Position numbers and translations under genes: made by a program. From Polaromonas sp. (GTDB taxonomy: Bacteria > Pseudomonadota > Gammaproteobacteria > Burkholderiales > Burkholderiaceae_C), in contig NZ_JAAFGZ010000009.1 in assembly GCF_010365105.1 (NCBI RefSeq), forward strand, positions 1 through 64,000: a stretch of DNA of 64,000 nt, written 5' to 3'. The notes beneath the pieces were generated by a model, which was not told where the DNA came from, ran no database searches, and saw nothing but the letters and a program-made list of their open reading frames with translations. Of this stretch, positions 45,150 through 54,798 are shown one piece after another. Positions within the stretch are counted from its first letter, which is position 1, and each line of letters begins with the position of its first letter.

Positions 45150-45617
45150 TCAATCCACTGAACCCCTGAACCTTGGCAACAGCAAGATTGCCTCCGCATT
45201 GGATGGGGAAAAGCATTTTTCCGCAGCCTTTTGATGCGCGAGCCATTGCGAAGCCGTATGCTCCCTTGGACTGAGCCTGACTGCGCAGCATTCGGGCAGG
45301 CACAGGCCGAAGACATGCTCGGTGTTGCGTGTTACACCGTGCGCATAACGGTGGCGCCAGGCAGGATAGATGTCGTACACGTTTGAAAGACACCAGTCTT
45401 GCATTTGGGCCGGCGCGGCAACAATGCCGGTTTCTTCTTCAAGCTCACGCAACGCCGTTTCCAGCAAAGGCTCGTCTGGCGTGTCTTTTGAACCGGTCAC
45501 GCTCTGCCAGAAACCCGGATGGTCAGCGCGTTCGATCAGCAGCACATCAAGTCCGGACGTGTAAACGATGACCAGGACCGACTCCGGAATCTTGAATGAG
45601 GCAATATTTGAATCCAT
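45150..45617 (-). CDS. nudB: dihydroneopterin triphosphate diphosphatase (Nudix)
   Basis: 155 residues. The Nudix box is GSKDTPDEPLLETALRELEE followed by ETGI. WQSVTGS and the C-terminal part HTASQWLAHQKAAEKCFSPS NAEAI match NudB of betaproteobacteria, which removes pyrophosphate from dihydroneopterin triphosphate, the folE product. Same strand and pathway as folE downstream. The nearby aspS gene usual in this order is not present. Confidence 0.9.
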   Translation of the reverse strand: MDSNIASFKIPESVLVIVYTSGLDVLLIERADHPGFWQSVTGSKDTPDEPLLETALRELEEETGIVAAPAQMQDWCLSNVYDIYPAWRHRYAHGVTRNTEHVFGLCLPECCAVRLSPREHTASQWLAHQKAAEKCFSPSNAEAILLLPRFRGSVD

Positions 45618-45783
45618 GATGGATTATTGCGGCTTGGCAGACGTTTGCCCGGAAAGCCAATGGTCGATGACCATGCCAATATGGAGGCTCACACGAAAAG
45701 CATGTAAATCGGGAATCAGCCTTGCGGCATCAAAAACAAAAAAACCCGCCACGTTTTAAATAGCAGGCTTTCCATATCTGTCG

Positions 45784-45860
45784 TGGTAGGGCGTCACGGA
45801 CTTGAACCGTGGACCAAAGGATTATGAGTCCTCTGCTCTAACCAACTGAGCTAACGCCCC
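45784..45860 (-). tRNA. tRNA-Met (anticodon CAT)
   Basis: A 77-base cloverleaf on the minus strand including encoded CCA. Acceptor GGGGCGT pairs with ACGCCCT, the D-arm is AGCTCAGTTGGTTAGAGC, the anticodon loop is CTCATAA (anticodon CAT), and the T-arm holds GTTCAAGTC. CAT tRNAs can be elongator Met or, after lysidine modification, Ile2. The variable region here (TTTGGTC) resembles Ile2 somewhat, so identity between the two is not fully certain. Initiator tRNA is excluded because its anticodon-stem GGG:CCC pairs are missing. Confidence 0.9.
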
Positions 45861-45884
45861 TTCCACCGACAGATTGTAGTGGCT

Positions 45885-46898
45885 CTATTTGCTGTGGCTG
45901 AGCGCCGTGCTGACCAGCTTGGACGTGATATCGACAATCTGGATCATCTTTTCATAGGGCATTCGCATCGGGCCAATCACCCCCAGTGTTCCGACCACCT
46001 GGCCATCGACCTCGTAAGGCGCCGTGACCACCGACAGTTCCTGATACGGAATCACCTGGCTTTCGCCGCCAATGTAGATGCGCACCCCCTCGGCGCGGCT
46101 GGAGACATCGAGCAGGCGCATCAGTTGCGCCTTTTGCTCGAACAGATCGAACAGCTTTCGAAGGCTGCCCATGTCGCCCGAAAAATCACTGACCGCCAGC
46201 AGGTTGCGCTCGCCTGAAACGACCACTTCGTCGCGCGACTCGATGGCTTCGGAGCTGACCACGACCGCTTCCTGCATCAGGGAAGCGATTTCTCCCCTGA
46301 GTGCATCCACTTCAGTCTTCAGCCGCTCACGCACTTCCTCGATTGCCATGCCGGCATAGTGGGAATTGAGAAAATTCGACGCTTCGATCAATTGCGAGGC
46401 GCTGTAGTCGGTTTCTGTGAAGATGACGCGGTTCTGCACATCACCATCGGGTGACACGATGATTACCAGAAAGCGCTTTTCAGACAGGCGCAAGAACTCG
46501 ATATGCCGGAACACCGATGTCCGGCGCGGCGCCATCACCACCCCGACAAATTGCGAAAGACTTGACAGCATGTGAGCGGCATTGCTGATGACCTTGAGCG
46601 GCTGGTCCGGCGCAATGCGGGCCATCTGGCTGGCCACCGTCAACGGGTCGCGCTGCGTGGTCAGCATGGTGTCGACAAACAGGCGATAGCCCCGCGCTGT
46701 CGGAATGCGTCCGGCAGAGGTGTGCGGGCTGACGATCAGGCCCAGATCCTCCAGGTCGCTCATCACATTGCGGATCGTGGCGGGCGACAATTCCAGGCCT
46801 GAAGCCTTGGAAAGCGTACGCGAACCGACCGGCTGGCCGTCGGCAATATAGCGCTCAACCAGCGCTTTCAACAACAAACGGGCGCGACTATCAAGCAT
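45885..46898 (-). CDS. hrcA: heat-inducible transcription repressor HrcA
   Basis: Repressor of groE/dnaK-type chaperone operons acting at CIRCE operators. 337 residues: an N-terminal winged helix (about 1-75; [30 protein letters not shown]) and the C-terminal HrcA domain ([42 protein letters not shown]). No CIRCE element is seen near this gene, so targets are elsewhere. Divergent from nadK across 48 bases, a common betaproteobacterial arrangement. Confidence 0.95.
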   Translation of the reverse strand: MLDSRARLLLKALVERYIADGQPVGSRTLSKASGLELSPATIRNVMSDLEDLGLIVSPHTSAGRIPTARGYRLFVDTMLTTQRDPLTVASQMARIAPDQPLKVISNAAHMLSSLSQFVGVVMAPRRTSVFRHIEFLRLSEKRFLVIIVSPDGDVQNRVIFTETDYSASQLIEASNFLNSHYAGMAIEEVRERLKTEVDALRGEIASLMQEAVVVSSEAIESRDEVVVSGERNLLAVSDFSGDMGSLRKLFDLFEQKAQLMRLLDVSSRAEGVRIYIGGESQVIPYQELSVVTAPYEVDGQVVGTLGVIGPMRMPYEKMIQIVDITSKLVSTALSHSK

Positions 46899-46946
46899 GG
46901 GGACATTCTACGAAGCTTGCTTGGCAGGTTGTGATGTAATTTGACG

Positions 46947-47825
46947 ATGAAGTCGCAATTCCGCCATGTCGCACTGATCGGCAAGTACCAGGCCCAAGGC
47001 TCCCGTTCGGCCTTGGAACACATTGCGCATTTCCTGGGTTCGCAGGGTTGCGAGGTGGCGCTGGAGGAGGACACCGCGCGCAATACAGGCTTGAGCCAGT
47101 TCTCGACGCTTGATGCGGCCGGAATTGGCGCGCAGTGCGACCTGGCCCTGGTGGTGGGCGGCGACGGCACCATGCTGGGCATTGGGCGCCTGCTGGCCCA
47201 GTTTGGCGTGCCCGTGGTCGGGATCAACCAGGGACGGCTGGGCTTCATCACCGACATTGCCTTTGAGGACTACCAAAATACCCTGACACCCATGCTGCGC
47301 GGAGAATTCGAGGAAGACCGGCGCTGGATGATGCAAGCCAAGGTGATGCGCGATGGCCGCTGCGTTTTCAGCGCAACGGCGATGAATGACGTCGTGGTCA
47401 ACCGCGGTGCAACCTCCGGCATGGTCGAACTTCGCGTCGAAGTCGATGGCCGATTCGTGGCCAACCAGCGGGCCGACGGCCTGATCATTGCGTCGCCCAC
47501 CGGTTCAACGGCCTACGCACTTTCTGCGGGCGGTCCGTTGCTGCATCCCTCGATTGGCGGCTGGGTACTGGTGCCGATTGCCCCGCATACCTTGTCAAAT
47601 CGGCCCATCGTGCTTTCAGACAGTGGAGAGGTTGCCATTGAACTGGTGGCAGGCCGGGATGCAAGCGCCAGCTTCGACATGCAGTCGCTGGCCAGCTTGC
47701 TGCATGGCGACCGGATCAGCGTCAGGCGCTCGGAGTTCCAGATGCGCTTTTTGCATCCCAAGGGCTGGAGCTACTTCGACACGCTGCGCAAGAAGCTTCA
47801 CTGGAACGAAGGCGTCGTGGGCTGA
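46947..47825 (+). CDS. nadK: NAD kinase
   Basis: Phosphorylates NAD to NADP. 292 residues from ATG 46947. The catalytic [11 protein letters not shown] motif and NAD-binding [16 protein letters not shown] are present, along with [16 protein letters not shown] and [14 protein letters not shown]. Divergent from hrcA and followed by recN after 33 bases, an order conserved in many proteobacteria. Confidence 0.95.
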   Translation: MKSQFRHVALIGKYQAQGSRSALEHIAHFLGSQGCEVALEEDTARNTGLSQFSTLDAAGIGAQCDLALVVGGDGTMLGIGRLLAQFGVPVVGINQGRLGFITDIAFEDYQNTLTPMLRGEFEEDRRWMMQAKVMRDGRCVFSATAMNDVVVNRGATSGMVELRVEVDGRFVANQRADGLIIASPTGSTAYALSAGGPLLHPSIGGWVLVPIAPHTLSNRPIVLSDSGEVAIELVAGRDASASFDMQSLASLLHGDRISVRRSEFQMRFLHPKGWSYFDTLRKKLHWNEGVVG

Positions 47826-47858
47826 GGCCTGCCTCGCTGCGTCGAACAACACAGAAAT

Positions 47859-49520
47859 ATGAGCCTTAAAAGCATTGCCCTGCGGGATTTCGTGATCGTG
47901 CGCGAACTCGATCTTGAGCTGATGGACGGGTTCACGGCACTTACAGGGGAAACCGGCGCCGGCAAGTCGATACTGGTTGGCGCCCTGCAGCTGGTGCTCG
48001 GCGCACGCTCTGATGCCGGCGTGGTGCGCGAGGGCGCCGGGCGCTGCGAGATCAGTGCCGAATTCGACAGCCCTGCCCGGCTGGCGCCATGGCTGGAGCA
48101 CGCCGGCCTGGAGCCTGGAGACATCTTGCTGCTGCGCCGCACGGTGGACGCGCAGGGCAAGAGCCGGGCATGGATCAACGGCAGCGCGGTCACCGTGACC
48201 CAGCTCAAGGACATCGGCAGCCAGCTGGTGGACATTCATGGCCAGCATGCCTGGCAAAGCCTCACGCGTCCCGATGCCGTTCGCGGCCTGCTGGATTCGT
48301 ATGCGGGGGTTTCGACCGACCTGCTCTCGTTGCGCTGGCAGGAATGGCGCATGGCACAAAAAATCCTCGCACAGGCGAAAGATGCCCGGGGGAGCCTGGA
48401 GCGTGACCGCGAACGGCTGGCGTGGCAGATTGGGGAGCTTGGCAAACTGGCGCCTGGCGAGCAGGAATGGGAAGAACTCAACGCCCAGCATGGACGACTG
48501 TCAAACATCCAGGACTTGCGCGATGCCGTGCAAACAGCGGTCGATGCCTTGCGGGAGGCCGATGACAATGCCCTGACGCTGCTGAGCCGTGCCATTCATG
48601 CCCTGGAAAAACAGGCCCATATAGAGCCGCAATTCAAGGAACTGGCCGAAGTCCTGAACACGGCGCTGGCACAGATGGACGACGCCGTGCATTCCTTGCG
48701 TGCCTATGCCAGGGATGCCGAACTGGACCCGCTGCGGCTGGCCGAGCTGGACGAACGCCTGGCGCAATGGATCAGCCTGGCGCGTCGTTACAGGCAGGCG
48801 CCTGCCGAACTGCCCGAATTACTGAAATCGTGGAAGGCTGAACTGCACGCACTGGACGAAGCCGCTGACCTGGTTCAGCTTGAAAGAAATGAGAACCAGG
48901 CCAAAGCCGCTTACCTGAAAGAGGCCAGCCAGGTTTCGTGCCTGCGAAGCCAGGCGGCCCCCTTGCTGGCCAACGCCATCACCCAGGCCATGCAAGGTCT
49001 GGGCATGCAGGGCGGCAGGTTTGAAGTGGTACTTGCGCCAGCCGAACAGCCGGCTCAGCACGGGCTGGAGCAGGCCGAGTTTCTGGTCGCCGGCCATGGC
49101 GGCAGCACGCCCAGACCGGTGGGCAAGGTGGCTTCGGGGGGGGAATTGTCACGCATCGCGCTGGCCATTGCCGTCACCACCAGCGAGCTGGGACAGGCCC
49201 AGACTCTTGTGTTTGACGAGGTGGATTCCGGTGTGGGTGGCGCGGTGGCGGAAACCGTTGGCAGGCTGATGCGGCAACTCGGCCAGGACCGGCAGGTGAT
49301 GGCGGTGACGCATTTGCCGCAGGTGGCCGCTTTTGCCAACCAGCATCTTGTGGTGTCCAAACGCTCGGAACAGGGCACGACGCTGAGCAGCGTTGAACAT
49401 GTGACCGGCAAACTGCGCGTGACCGAAATTGCGCGAATGCTGGGCGGGGAACGCCTTTCGGGTGCCACGCTTGCGCATGCCACTGAAATGCTGGGCCAAT
49501 CCCCTGAAGATGCGATGTAG
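47859..49520 (+). CDS. recN: DNA repair protein RecN
   Basis: SMC-like ATPase used in double-strand-break repair. 553 residues: Walker A GETGAGKSILVGALQLVLGA (about 30-37), a central coiled-coil region (about 150-360), signature SGGELSRIALAIAV and Walker B LVFDEVDSGVGGAVAE, then VTHLPQVAAFANQH. ATG 47859 gives the family N-terminus MSLKSIALRDFVIV. No LexA box was recognised upstream. Probably co-transcribed with nadK. Confidence 0.95.
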   Translation: MSLKSIALRDFVIVRELDLELMDGFTALTGETGAGKSILVGALQLVLGARSDAGVVREGAGRCEISAEFDSPARLAPWLEHAGLEPGDILLLRRTVDAQGKSRAWINGSAVTVTQLKDIGSQLVDIHGQHAWQSLTRPDAVRGLLDSYAGVSTDLLSLRWQEWRMAQKILAQAKDARGSLERDRERLAWQIGELGKLAPGEQEWEELNAQHGRLSNIQDLRDAVQTAVDALREADDNALTLLSRAIHALEKQAHIEPQFKELAEVLNTALAQMDDAVHSLRAYARDAELDPLRLAELDERLAQWISLARRYRQAPAELPELLKSWKAELHALDEAADLVQLERNENQAKAAYLKEASQVSCLRSQAAPLLANAITQAMQGLGMQGGRFEVVLAPAEQPAQHGLEQAEFLVAGHGGSTPRPVGKVASGGELSRIALAIAVTTSELGQAQTLVFDEVDSGVGGAVAETVGRLMRQLGQDRQVMAVTHLPQVAAFANQHLVVSKRSEQGTTLSSVEHVTGKLRVTEIARMLGGERLSGATLAHATEMLGQSPEDAM

Positions 49521-49641
49521 TTACCCTGCTTGATACCATCAGGGGCATGAATACCTGCCTTCTGAATTACCCGAATTCACCCTGTCCCCATGACCGTCCC
49601 AAGGCCGTGCGTCGCTTGCCACGCAACGAAAGGATGGCGTG

Positions 49642-50499
49642 ATGAAAATGATCCTTATCACCGGCATGTCAGGCTCCGGCAAGTCGGTCGCGCTCCATGC
49701 ACTGGAGGATGCCGGTTATTACTGCGTGGACAATCTTCCGCCAGAACTGCTTTCACCTTTTGTCGCCCTGAAGCGGCCGCACAACGCCCCCAAACTCGCC
49801 ATTGCCATGGATGTCAGGAGCGCTACGTCACTGCCGCTGGTGCCACAGCAACTCAGGGAGTTGAAGGCCCAGGGCGTGGAAGTACAGTCACTCTTCCTCG
49901 ATGCCAACACCGACACGCTGGTGCGGCGATTTTCAGAAACCAGGCGTCTGCATCCGCTGTCGAGAATCGACGCCACCGACCAGCACCGGGCGCTGGTCGA
50001 TGCCATCGAACTTGAACGGCAGCTGCTGGGCGAAATGCGCGAGCAGGCCCATGTAATTGACACCAGCATGATCCGGTCAGCCCAGTTGCAGCGCTACGTG
50101 AAATCGCTTCTTCAGCATTCGGGCCGTCAACTGACGCTGGTGTTTGAGTCGTTTGCCTTCAAGCGCGGCGTGCCGCTTGATGCCGATTACGTGTTTGACG
50201 TCCGCATGCTTCCCAACCCCCACTACGAGGCAGGGCTTCGGCACCAGACCGGACTTGACGAGCCGGTGGCGGACTTCCTGAAGGCGCATTCGGAGGTGGA
50301 CGACATGTTCAGGCATATCGAGCAATTCCTCAGTCACTGGCTGCAGGCCCTGGTTCGCGACCACCGGAGTTACGTCACGGTGGCGGTGGGCTGCACGGGT
50401 GGTCAGCATCGTTCGGTTTATCTGGTGGAGGCGCTGGCCGCCGCCTTTGGCAAGGATTGGCCGACGCTGAAACGGCACCGCGAGCTTGAAGCAGGCTGA
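49642..50499 (+). CDS. rapZ: RNase adapter protein RapZ
   Basis: 285 residues. The P-loop [21 protein letters not shown] and the second half ([47 protein letters not shown]) identify the RapZ/YvcJ family, which in E. coli guides RNase E to a small RNA controlling glucosamine-6-phosphate synthesis. ATG 49642 directly follows a GTG at 49639; AAAGGA lies just upstream. The usual ptsN/hprK neighbours are not in the window. Confidence 0.94.
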   Translation: MKMILITGMSGSGKSVALHALEDAGYYCVDNLPPELLSPFVALKRPHNAPKLAIAMDVRSATSLPLVPQQLRELKAQGVEVQSLFLDANTDTLVRRFSETRRLHPLSRIDATDQHRALVDAIELERQLLGEMREQAHVIDTSMIRSAQLQRYVKSLLQHSGRQLTLVFESFAFKRGVPLDADYVFDVRMLPNPHYEAGLRHQTGLDEPVADFLKAHSEVDDMFRHIEQFLSHWLQALVRDHRSYVTVAVGCTGGQHRSVYLVEALAAAFGKDWPTLKRHRELEAG

Positions 50500-50578
50500 T
50501 CAGCCCGGCTCAACCCTGGAGCAGTATCCACTTGCCCTTGCCTCACAGCGTCCAACACGCATGACTGGTTTTCGCTAC

Positions 50579-50601
50579 TTAATTCATAGCTACTAACGCA
50601 T
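50579..50601. repeat. degenerate GCTAT palindrome
   Basis: TTAATTCATAGCTACTAACGC in the spacer between rapZ and mutY resembles the dispersed element; the arms are incomplete. Confidence 0.4.
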
Positions 50602-50650
50602 ACCAGTCTTGCGGAAAAGGCCTTTTCTATATAAAAAAACCGCTTTCGGG

Positions 50651-51808
50651 TTAGACCGTAGCCGACCCATCCTCTGGGTCGGATGCATTTTGGGACAGCA
50701 GTTTGCGAATGGGCGCGGGCAGACCCAGCGCCGGCCACGCTTGCGGACTGAACCAGGCGGCCGGAAGCGTTTCAGACACCATCGATTCAGGCATGGGCTG
50801 ATCGGCCTGGAAGCCTGCAATCCACGGCGACAAGTACAGATCCTTGTGCGTCAGGACATGGACAAAGGCCGGCAGGGCCTCGACACGGTCCTCAAGGCTT
50901 TCAGGCAGAAGCGACTTGAAGGCCTCATCGCTTTCAAACACCGGCAGGCAGTAAAGCCCGCTCCAGATGCCGGTGGCAGGACGCTTTTCAAGCCACACCG
51001 AACCATCGGGCCGTTGCGCCCACAGCAGGCTGAGCGACTGGGCGCTGCGCTTGAGCTTGCGCGTCTTGACCGGGTATTTTTCGGGGTTTCCTTGCGCCCG
51101 TCCACGGCAAAGCGCCTGCACCGGACACAACAGGCACTTTGGCTGGCGGCCGGTGCAAATGGTGGCGCCCAAATCCATCAGCCCCTGGGTGTAGCGCGGC
51201 ATCGCCTGCGCCAGGTCTTCATGCGGCAGCAGCTCGGTGGCCAGGCTCCAGAGCGCGCGTTCCTGGGCGCCCTGCGCCAGATCGCCAGAAAAACCCAGCA
51301 CCCGCGTGAGCACCCGCTTGACGTTTCCGTCCAGAATGGCAACCCGCTCTCCAAAGCAAAATGAAGCGATGGCAGCAGCGGTCGAGCGGCCTATGCCCGG
51401 CAAGGTCTGCAGTTGCTCGGCAGACGCTGGAAACTGGCCGTTGTGCAGCGCCATCACCTCCTGGGCACAGCGATGCAGGTTGCGGGCGCGGCGGTAATAC
51501 CCCAGTCCGCTCCACAAGGACATCACCTCGTCGTCAGAAGCGGCAGCCAGATCCCCCACACCGGGAAAGCGCTGCAAAAACCGGTCGTAATATGCCAGCA
51601 CCGTGGCTACCTGCGTCTGCTGCAGCATGATTTCCGACAGCCAGACCCGGTAAGGATCGCTCGTGTTCTGCCATGGCAGGCTGTTGCGTCCATGGCGTTG
51701 CTGCCAATGCACGATTTCATTGGCGAACGAAGGCGGCAAAAAAGAGCCTGCCCCGGCCGGATGGCCTACTGGAAGCAGGCCGCCGGCATCTGATTTACTG
51801 CGCATCAT
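50651..51808 (-). CDS. mutY: A/G-specific adenine glycosylase
   Basis: Removes adenine mispaired with 8-oxoguanine. 385 residues. Catalytic Glu in WLSEIMLQQTQVATV, helix-hairpin-helix LPGIGRSTAAAIASF, catalytic Asp in VAILDGNVKRVLTRV, [4Fe-4S] cysteines in CTGRQPKCLLCPVQALC, and a C-terminal Nudix-like domain (ATGIWSGLYCLPVF). The first ATG at 51808 overlaps the stop of the dynamin-like gene by 4 bases; a second ATG follows directly. Last gene of mutM-dynamin-mutY on the minus strand. Confidence 0.95.
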   Translation of the reverse strand: MMRSKSDAGGLLPVGHPAGAGSFLPPSFANEIVHWQQRHGRNSLPWQNTSDPYRVWLSEIMLQQTQVATVLAYYDRFLQRFPGVGDLAAASDDEVMSLWSGLGYYRRARNLHRCAQEVMALHNGQFPASAEQLQTLPGIGRSTAAAIASFCFGERVAILDGNVKRVLTRVLGFSGDLAQGAQERALWSLATELLPHEDLAQAMPRYTQGLMDLGATICTGRQPKCLLCPVQALCRGRAQGNPEKYPVKTRKLKRSAQSLSLLWAQRPDGSVWLEKRPATGIWSGLYCLPVFESDEAFKSLLPESLEDRVEALPAFVHVLTHKDLYLSPWIAGFQADQPMPESMVSETLPAAWFSPQAWPALGLPAPIRKLLSQNASDPEDGSATV

Positions 51809-53793
51809 GCCAATACAGTCAGAGGTGTATCCGCTGCATCAATTTCCTGATCCGGGGGTGGCTGCAGCGCAAAAGGCAAAGGCTGAACATCCAGAAGCTC
51901 AGAGGTCAAGTCGCCAAGCGTGGTTTTCAGGGCTTGAAGACGGATGTCCTGCGCATCGAGTTCGGCAATTCGTTCATCCAGCGTGGACGCAGCCTGTTCG
52001 ATGCGCTCGATGGCTTCGATGCGTCTGGAAAAACCATGGCGCCGCTCGCGTATTTGCGCATCGAGTTGCGCGGATGCTGACTGGTTCCACAGTTCCACTT
52101 CACCCAGGGCAGACTCGAACACCATGCGCAGGCGGCTGTTCAGCGCACGCACCAGCCGTTCGGAAAACCCGGCCTGCGCCAGCCGCATGACATTTCCCAG
52201 GCTCAGGTATTGCAAGTGACTGCGCTCGATCAGTTCGAGGTCCTGCGCATATTGCGCCATCTCCGGCGCCCGCCCTGCCTGCAGCGAAAAACCGAATTCT
52301 GCGTTGATCTGCCGGAAGGCCGAATCCAGCATTTCCTGTATTTCAGACATGATCGTTTGTGCCTGGTGAAGCGTTTCGCGCAGGCGCAAAAACGTTTCAC
52401 CATAGATTTTTTTCAGACGCAGCTTGATGCCGGGCTGCTTGAGCGCAGTGGTCAAGCCGGCGAGTTCGGCCTTTAGCGTCGGCATGCCCATCAAACCCAC
52501 AACATCGCCCAGCAGGGTGTTGTGTACCGAACGAACCGCATGCAGCCGGGCACTGCTGCCTGAAAACTCGGCCTGCTCGTGCTCGATCCGCTTGCGCATC
52601 TGCTGGATGACCATGCTATTTTTCCCCCGCAGGCCGCGCAGTTCAAGCATCTGCTCGGCCTGGTCGCGACGGCGCATGTGCAATGCGCGTGAGGCCTCGG
52701 TGTTCAATTCCTGAAGACTGGCGGCGACGGCGGTTCGCAGGATTTTTTGCCGCTGGCCCATCAAGCCTTTCGCCAGGGCTGCTTCAAGCGCCGGCAACTG
52801 GCTGGCCTGCAACAGCGCGTCGTCATGTGTGACTTTGGCAACCAGCCCCTTTTGCGCCGACACGGCCAGCACCTGCGAGCGCTGCAAGCCCAGAATTTCG
52901 GCCGAGTTTGCAATTTGCCGGTCAATCTGCGCCTGGACCTGTTCGGGCGTGCTCAGCGCATCCCACAAGGTGTCGATCTTGTTGAGCACGACCAGCCGGT
53001 TGTCGCTACCTTTTGCGCTGCTGACCAGATGCTCTTGCCAGATGGACAGGTCGGACCGGGTCACGCCCGTGTCGGCCGCCAGGATGAAGACCACGGCATG
53101 CGCCTGCGGAATCAGGCTGACCGTCAGCTCAGGCTCCGCGCCGATGGCGTTCAGCCCCGGCGTATCAAGAATCACCAGCCCCTGCTTGAGCAGCGGATGT
53201 GCAATATTGATCACCGCATGGCGCCATTTCGGCACCTCGACCCGGCCATCGGCCGTTACCGGCGGATGGTCTTCGGGACTGTCGTCATTCCAGAAACCGA
53301 GGGCGCGGGCCTGCGCCAAGGACACGTGCTGCACTTCGGCGACCTTCTGCAGGGCATCCGCCAGCTGGGCGGGGTTGTCCACCTGCAGATCGATCTGGAG
53401 CCATTTTTCGGGCACGAGGCGCCATTCCACCAGGGCCTGCGGCTGCAGCCGGGTTTCGATGGGCAACAGGCGCAGGCAAGGCGCCATGTCCGGGTCATAG
53501 CCCAGTTCGGTCGGACACATGGTGGTCCGCCCGGCGCTTGCCGGCATGATGCGGCGACCATAGCCGGCAAAGAAAAGGGCATTGATCAACTCGGACTTTC
53601 CGCGAGAGAACTCCGCCACGAACGCCACCATCACCTTGTCGGAGCGCACCCGGGCCTGCAGCCTGAGCATCCGGTCTTCGACCGCCGCGTTGAGCAGCCC
53701 CTGCTCTTTCAGCCACTCGGAGAGACGTTTGAGGCGCAAGGCGAATTCGCGCCGCCAGACACCGTGCTGGTCAAATTGTTCGTTGAAAGACAT
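51805..53793 (-). CDS. dynamin-family GTPase
   Basis: 662 residues. N-terminal G domain: P-loop AEFSRGKSELINAL (residues about 61-74; the first Gly of the usual GxxxxGKS is Ala), RTTMCPTEL as switch I, DTPGLNAIG as G3 and NKIDTLW as G4. The rest is mainly helical with coiled-coil regions, as in bacterial dynamin-like proteins that act on membranes. No membrane-spanning segment is evident. It begins 66 bases after mutM and overlaps mutY, so all three are probably one operon. Its cellular role is unknown. Confidence 0.87.
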   Translation of the reverse strand: MSFNEQFDQHGVWRREFALRLKRLSEWLKEQGLLNAAVEDRMLRLQARVRSDKVMVAFVAEFSRGKSELINALFFAGYGRRIMPASAGRTTMCPTELGYDPDMAPCLRLLPIETRLQPQALVEWRLVPEKWLQIDLQVDNPAQLADALQKVAEVQHVSLAQARALGFWNDDSPEDHPPVTADGRVEVPKWRHAVINIAHPLLKQGLVILDTPGLNAIGAEPELTVSLIPQAHAVVFILAADTGVTRSDLSIWQEHLVSSAKGSDNRLVVLNKIDTLWDALSTPEQVQAQIDRQIANSAEILGLQRSQVLAVSAQKGLVAKVTHDDALLQASQLPALEAALAKGLMGQRQKILRTAVAASLQELNTEASRALHMRRRDQAEQMLELRGLRGKNSMVIQQMRKRIEHEQAEFSGSSARLHAVRSVHNTLLGDVVGLMGMPTLKAELAGLTTALKQPGIKLRLKKIYGETFLRLRETLHQAQTIMSEIQEMLDSAFRQINAEFGFSLQAGRAPEMAQYAQDLELIERSHLQYLSLGNVMRLAQAGFSERLVRALNSRLRMVFESALGEVELWNQSASAQLDAQIRERRHGFSRRIEAIERIEQAASTLDERIAELDAQDIRLQALKTTLGDLTSELLDVQPLPFALQPPPDQEIDAADTPLTVLA

Positions 53794-53859
53794 GCGCTGT
53801 AGTCATAAAAGTGGTCAAGGCAATATAGCACCGGCCCCCGGCCGGCCGCATCGAAACAC

Positions 53860-54675
53860 TTAGGGTTTCTGGCAGTTGGCGCAATAGAAAGTGGAGCGCT
53901 GTCCCTGCCGAATCATCTTGATCGGCGCGGCGCAAACCCTGCACGGCAAGCCGGCCCGGTCATACACCATGGCGTCCAGCTGGAAATGGCCGGCCTCGCC
54001 ATCGGCATTGGAAAAATCCCTGAGCGTGCTGCCGCCCTTGGCCACCGCATTCGTCAACACCGTCTGGATCGCATGGTGCAGGCGGGCAGCGCGCGGCTTG
54101 CTGATCCGCGACGCCCGGGTGGTGGGGCGAATGCCTGCCAGGAACAAGGCCTCGGAGGCATAGATGTTTCCGACGCCGACCACCGCCTGGCCCGCCAGCA
54201 GCAGCGGCTTGATGGCGGTATTGCGCGCATTGAGCCATCCGTGAAACACCAGCGCGTCAAAAGCCTCGCTCAGCGGCTCGACACCCAGCCGGCCCAGCAG
54301 CTTCTGTGCCGACGCATCAGCTTCGCCCGCCGCATGGACCACGGCCCCAAAGCGGCGCGGGTCGTGCAATCGCAAGGTGCCCAGGCTGGTCACCAGGTCA
54401 AAGTGATCATGCTTGCCTGGCACCGGCAGGTTGACACCAAAACTGACGCTGCCCGACATGCCCAGGTGCATCAGCAGCAGGCCGTCGCTCAAGTCCAGCA
54501 ACAAATACTTGCCCCGGCGGCGCACGGCCAGCACCTGCTGGCCACGCAACTGCATCGCCTCGCAGCCCAGTGGCCAGCGCAAGGGTTTTCCCACCACCAC
54601 GTCTTCAATGCGGGCGCCTGCGATACGGTTGGCAAAGCTCAGGCGGGTGACTTCAACTTCGGGCAGTTCAGGCAT
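53860..54675 (-). CDS. mutM: formamidopyrimidine-DNA glycosylase
   Basis: Removes 8-oxoguanine and formamidopyrimidines. 271 residues from ATG 54675 ([13 protein letters not shown]-terminal Pro is the nucleophile, with Glu3). Also [36 protein letters not shown] and a C-terminal zinc finger (CRVCAAPI...CANCQKP). Minus-strand first gene of mutM-dynamin-mutY; divergent from the TPR-protein gene across 123 bases. Confidence 0.96.
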   Translation of the reverse strand: MPELPEVEVTRLSFANRIAGARIEDVVVGKPLRWPLGCEAMQLRGQQVLAVRRRGKYLLLDLSDGLLLMHLGMSGSVSFGVNLPVPGKHDHFDLVTSLGTLRLHDPRRFGAVVHAAGEADASAQKLLGRLGVEPLSEAFDALVFHGWLNARNTAIKPLLLAGQAVVGVGNIYASEALFLAGIRPTTRASRISKPRAARLHHAIQTVLTNAVAKGGSTLRDFSNADGEAGHFQLDAMVYDRAGLPCRVCAAPIKMIRQGQRSTFYCANCQKP

Positions 54676-54798
54676 GTGTTTACAACTCTTCATGGAAACA
54701 TGGGGCTTGCAAAGCCTGACACAAGAGCACGCCACTTCAGTGACGGCATGCATGACCGGCGCAAAGCGCCAACAGAAGCCTTCAATTATCATGGGCCG

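Noticed and set aside
46899..46946. CIRCE operator at hrcA
   Set aside because: No TTAGCACTC-N9-GAGTGCTAA pattern in this short region or in front of other genes here.
50662..50682. Hairpin CCGACCCA/TGGGTCGG as terminator of rapZ
   Set aside because: It lies inside the end of the mutY coding region, and no proper T-run follows; it may be chance from codon use.
53986..54798. Upstream extension of the TPR protein
   Set aside because: That stretch is antisense to mutM; a signal peptide starts at ATG 54799.
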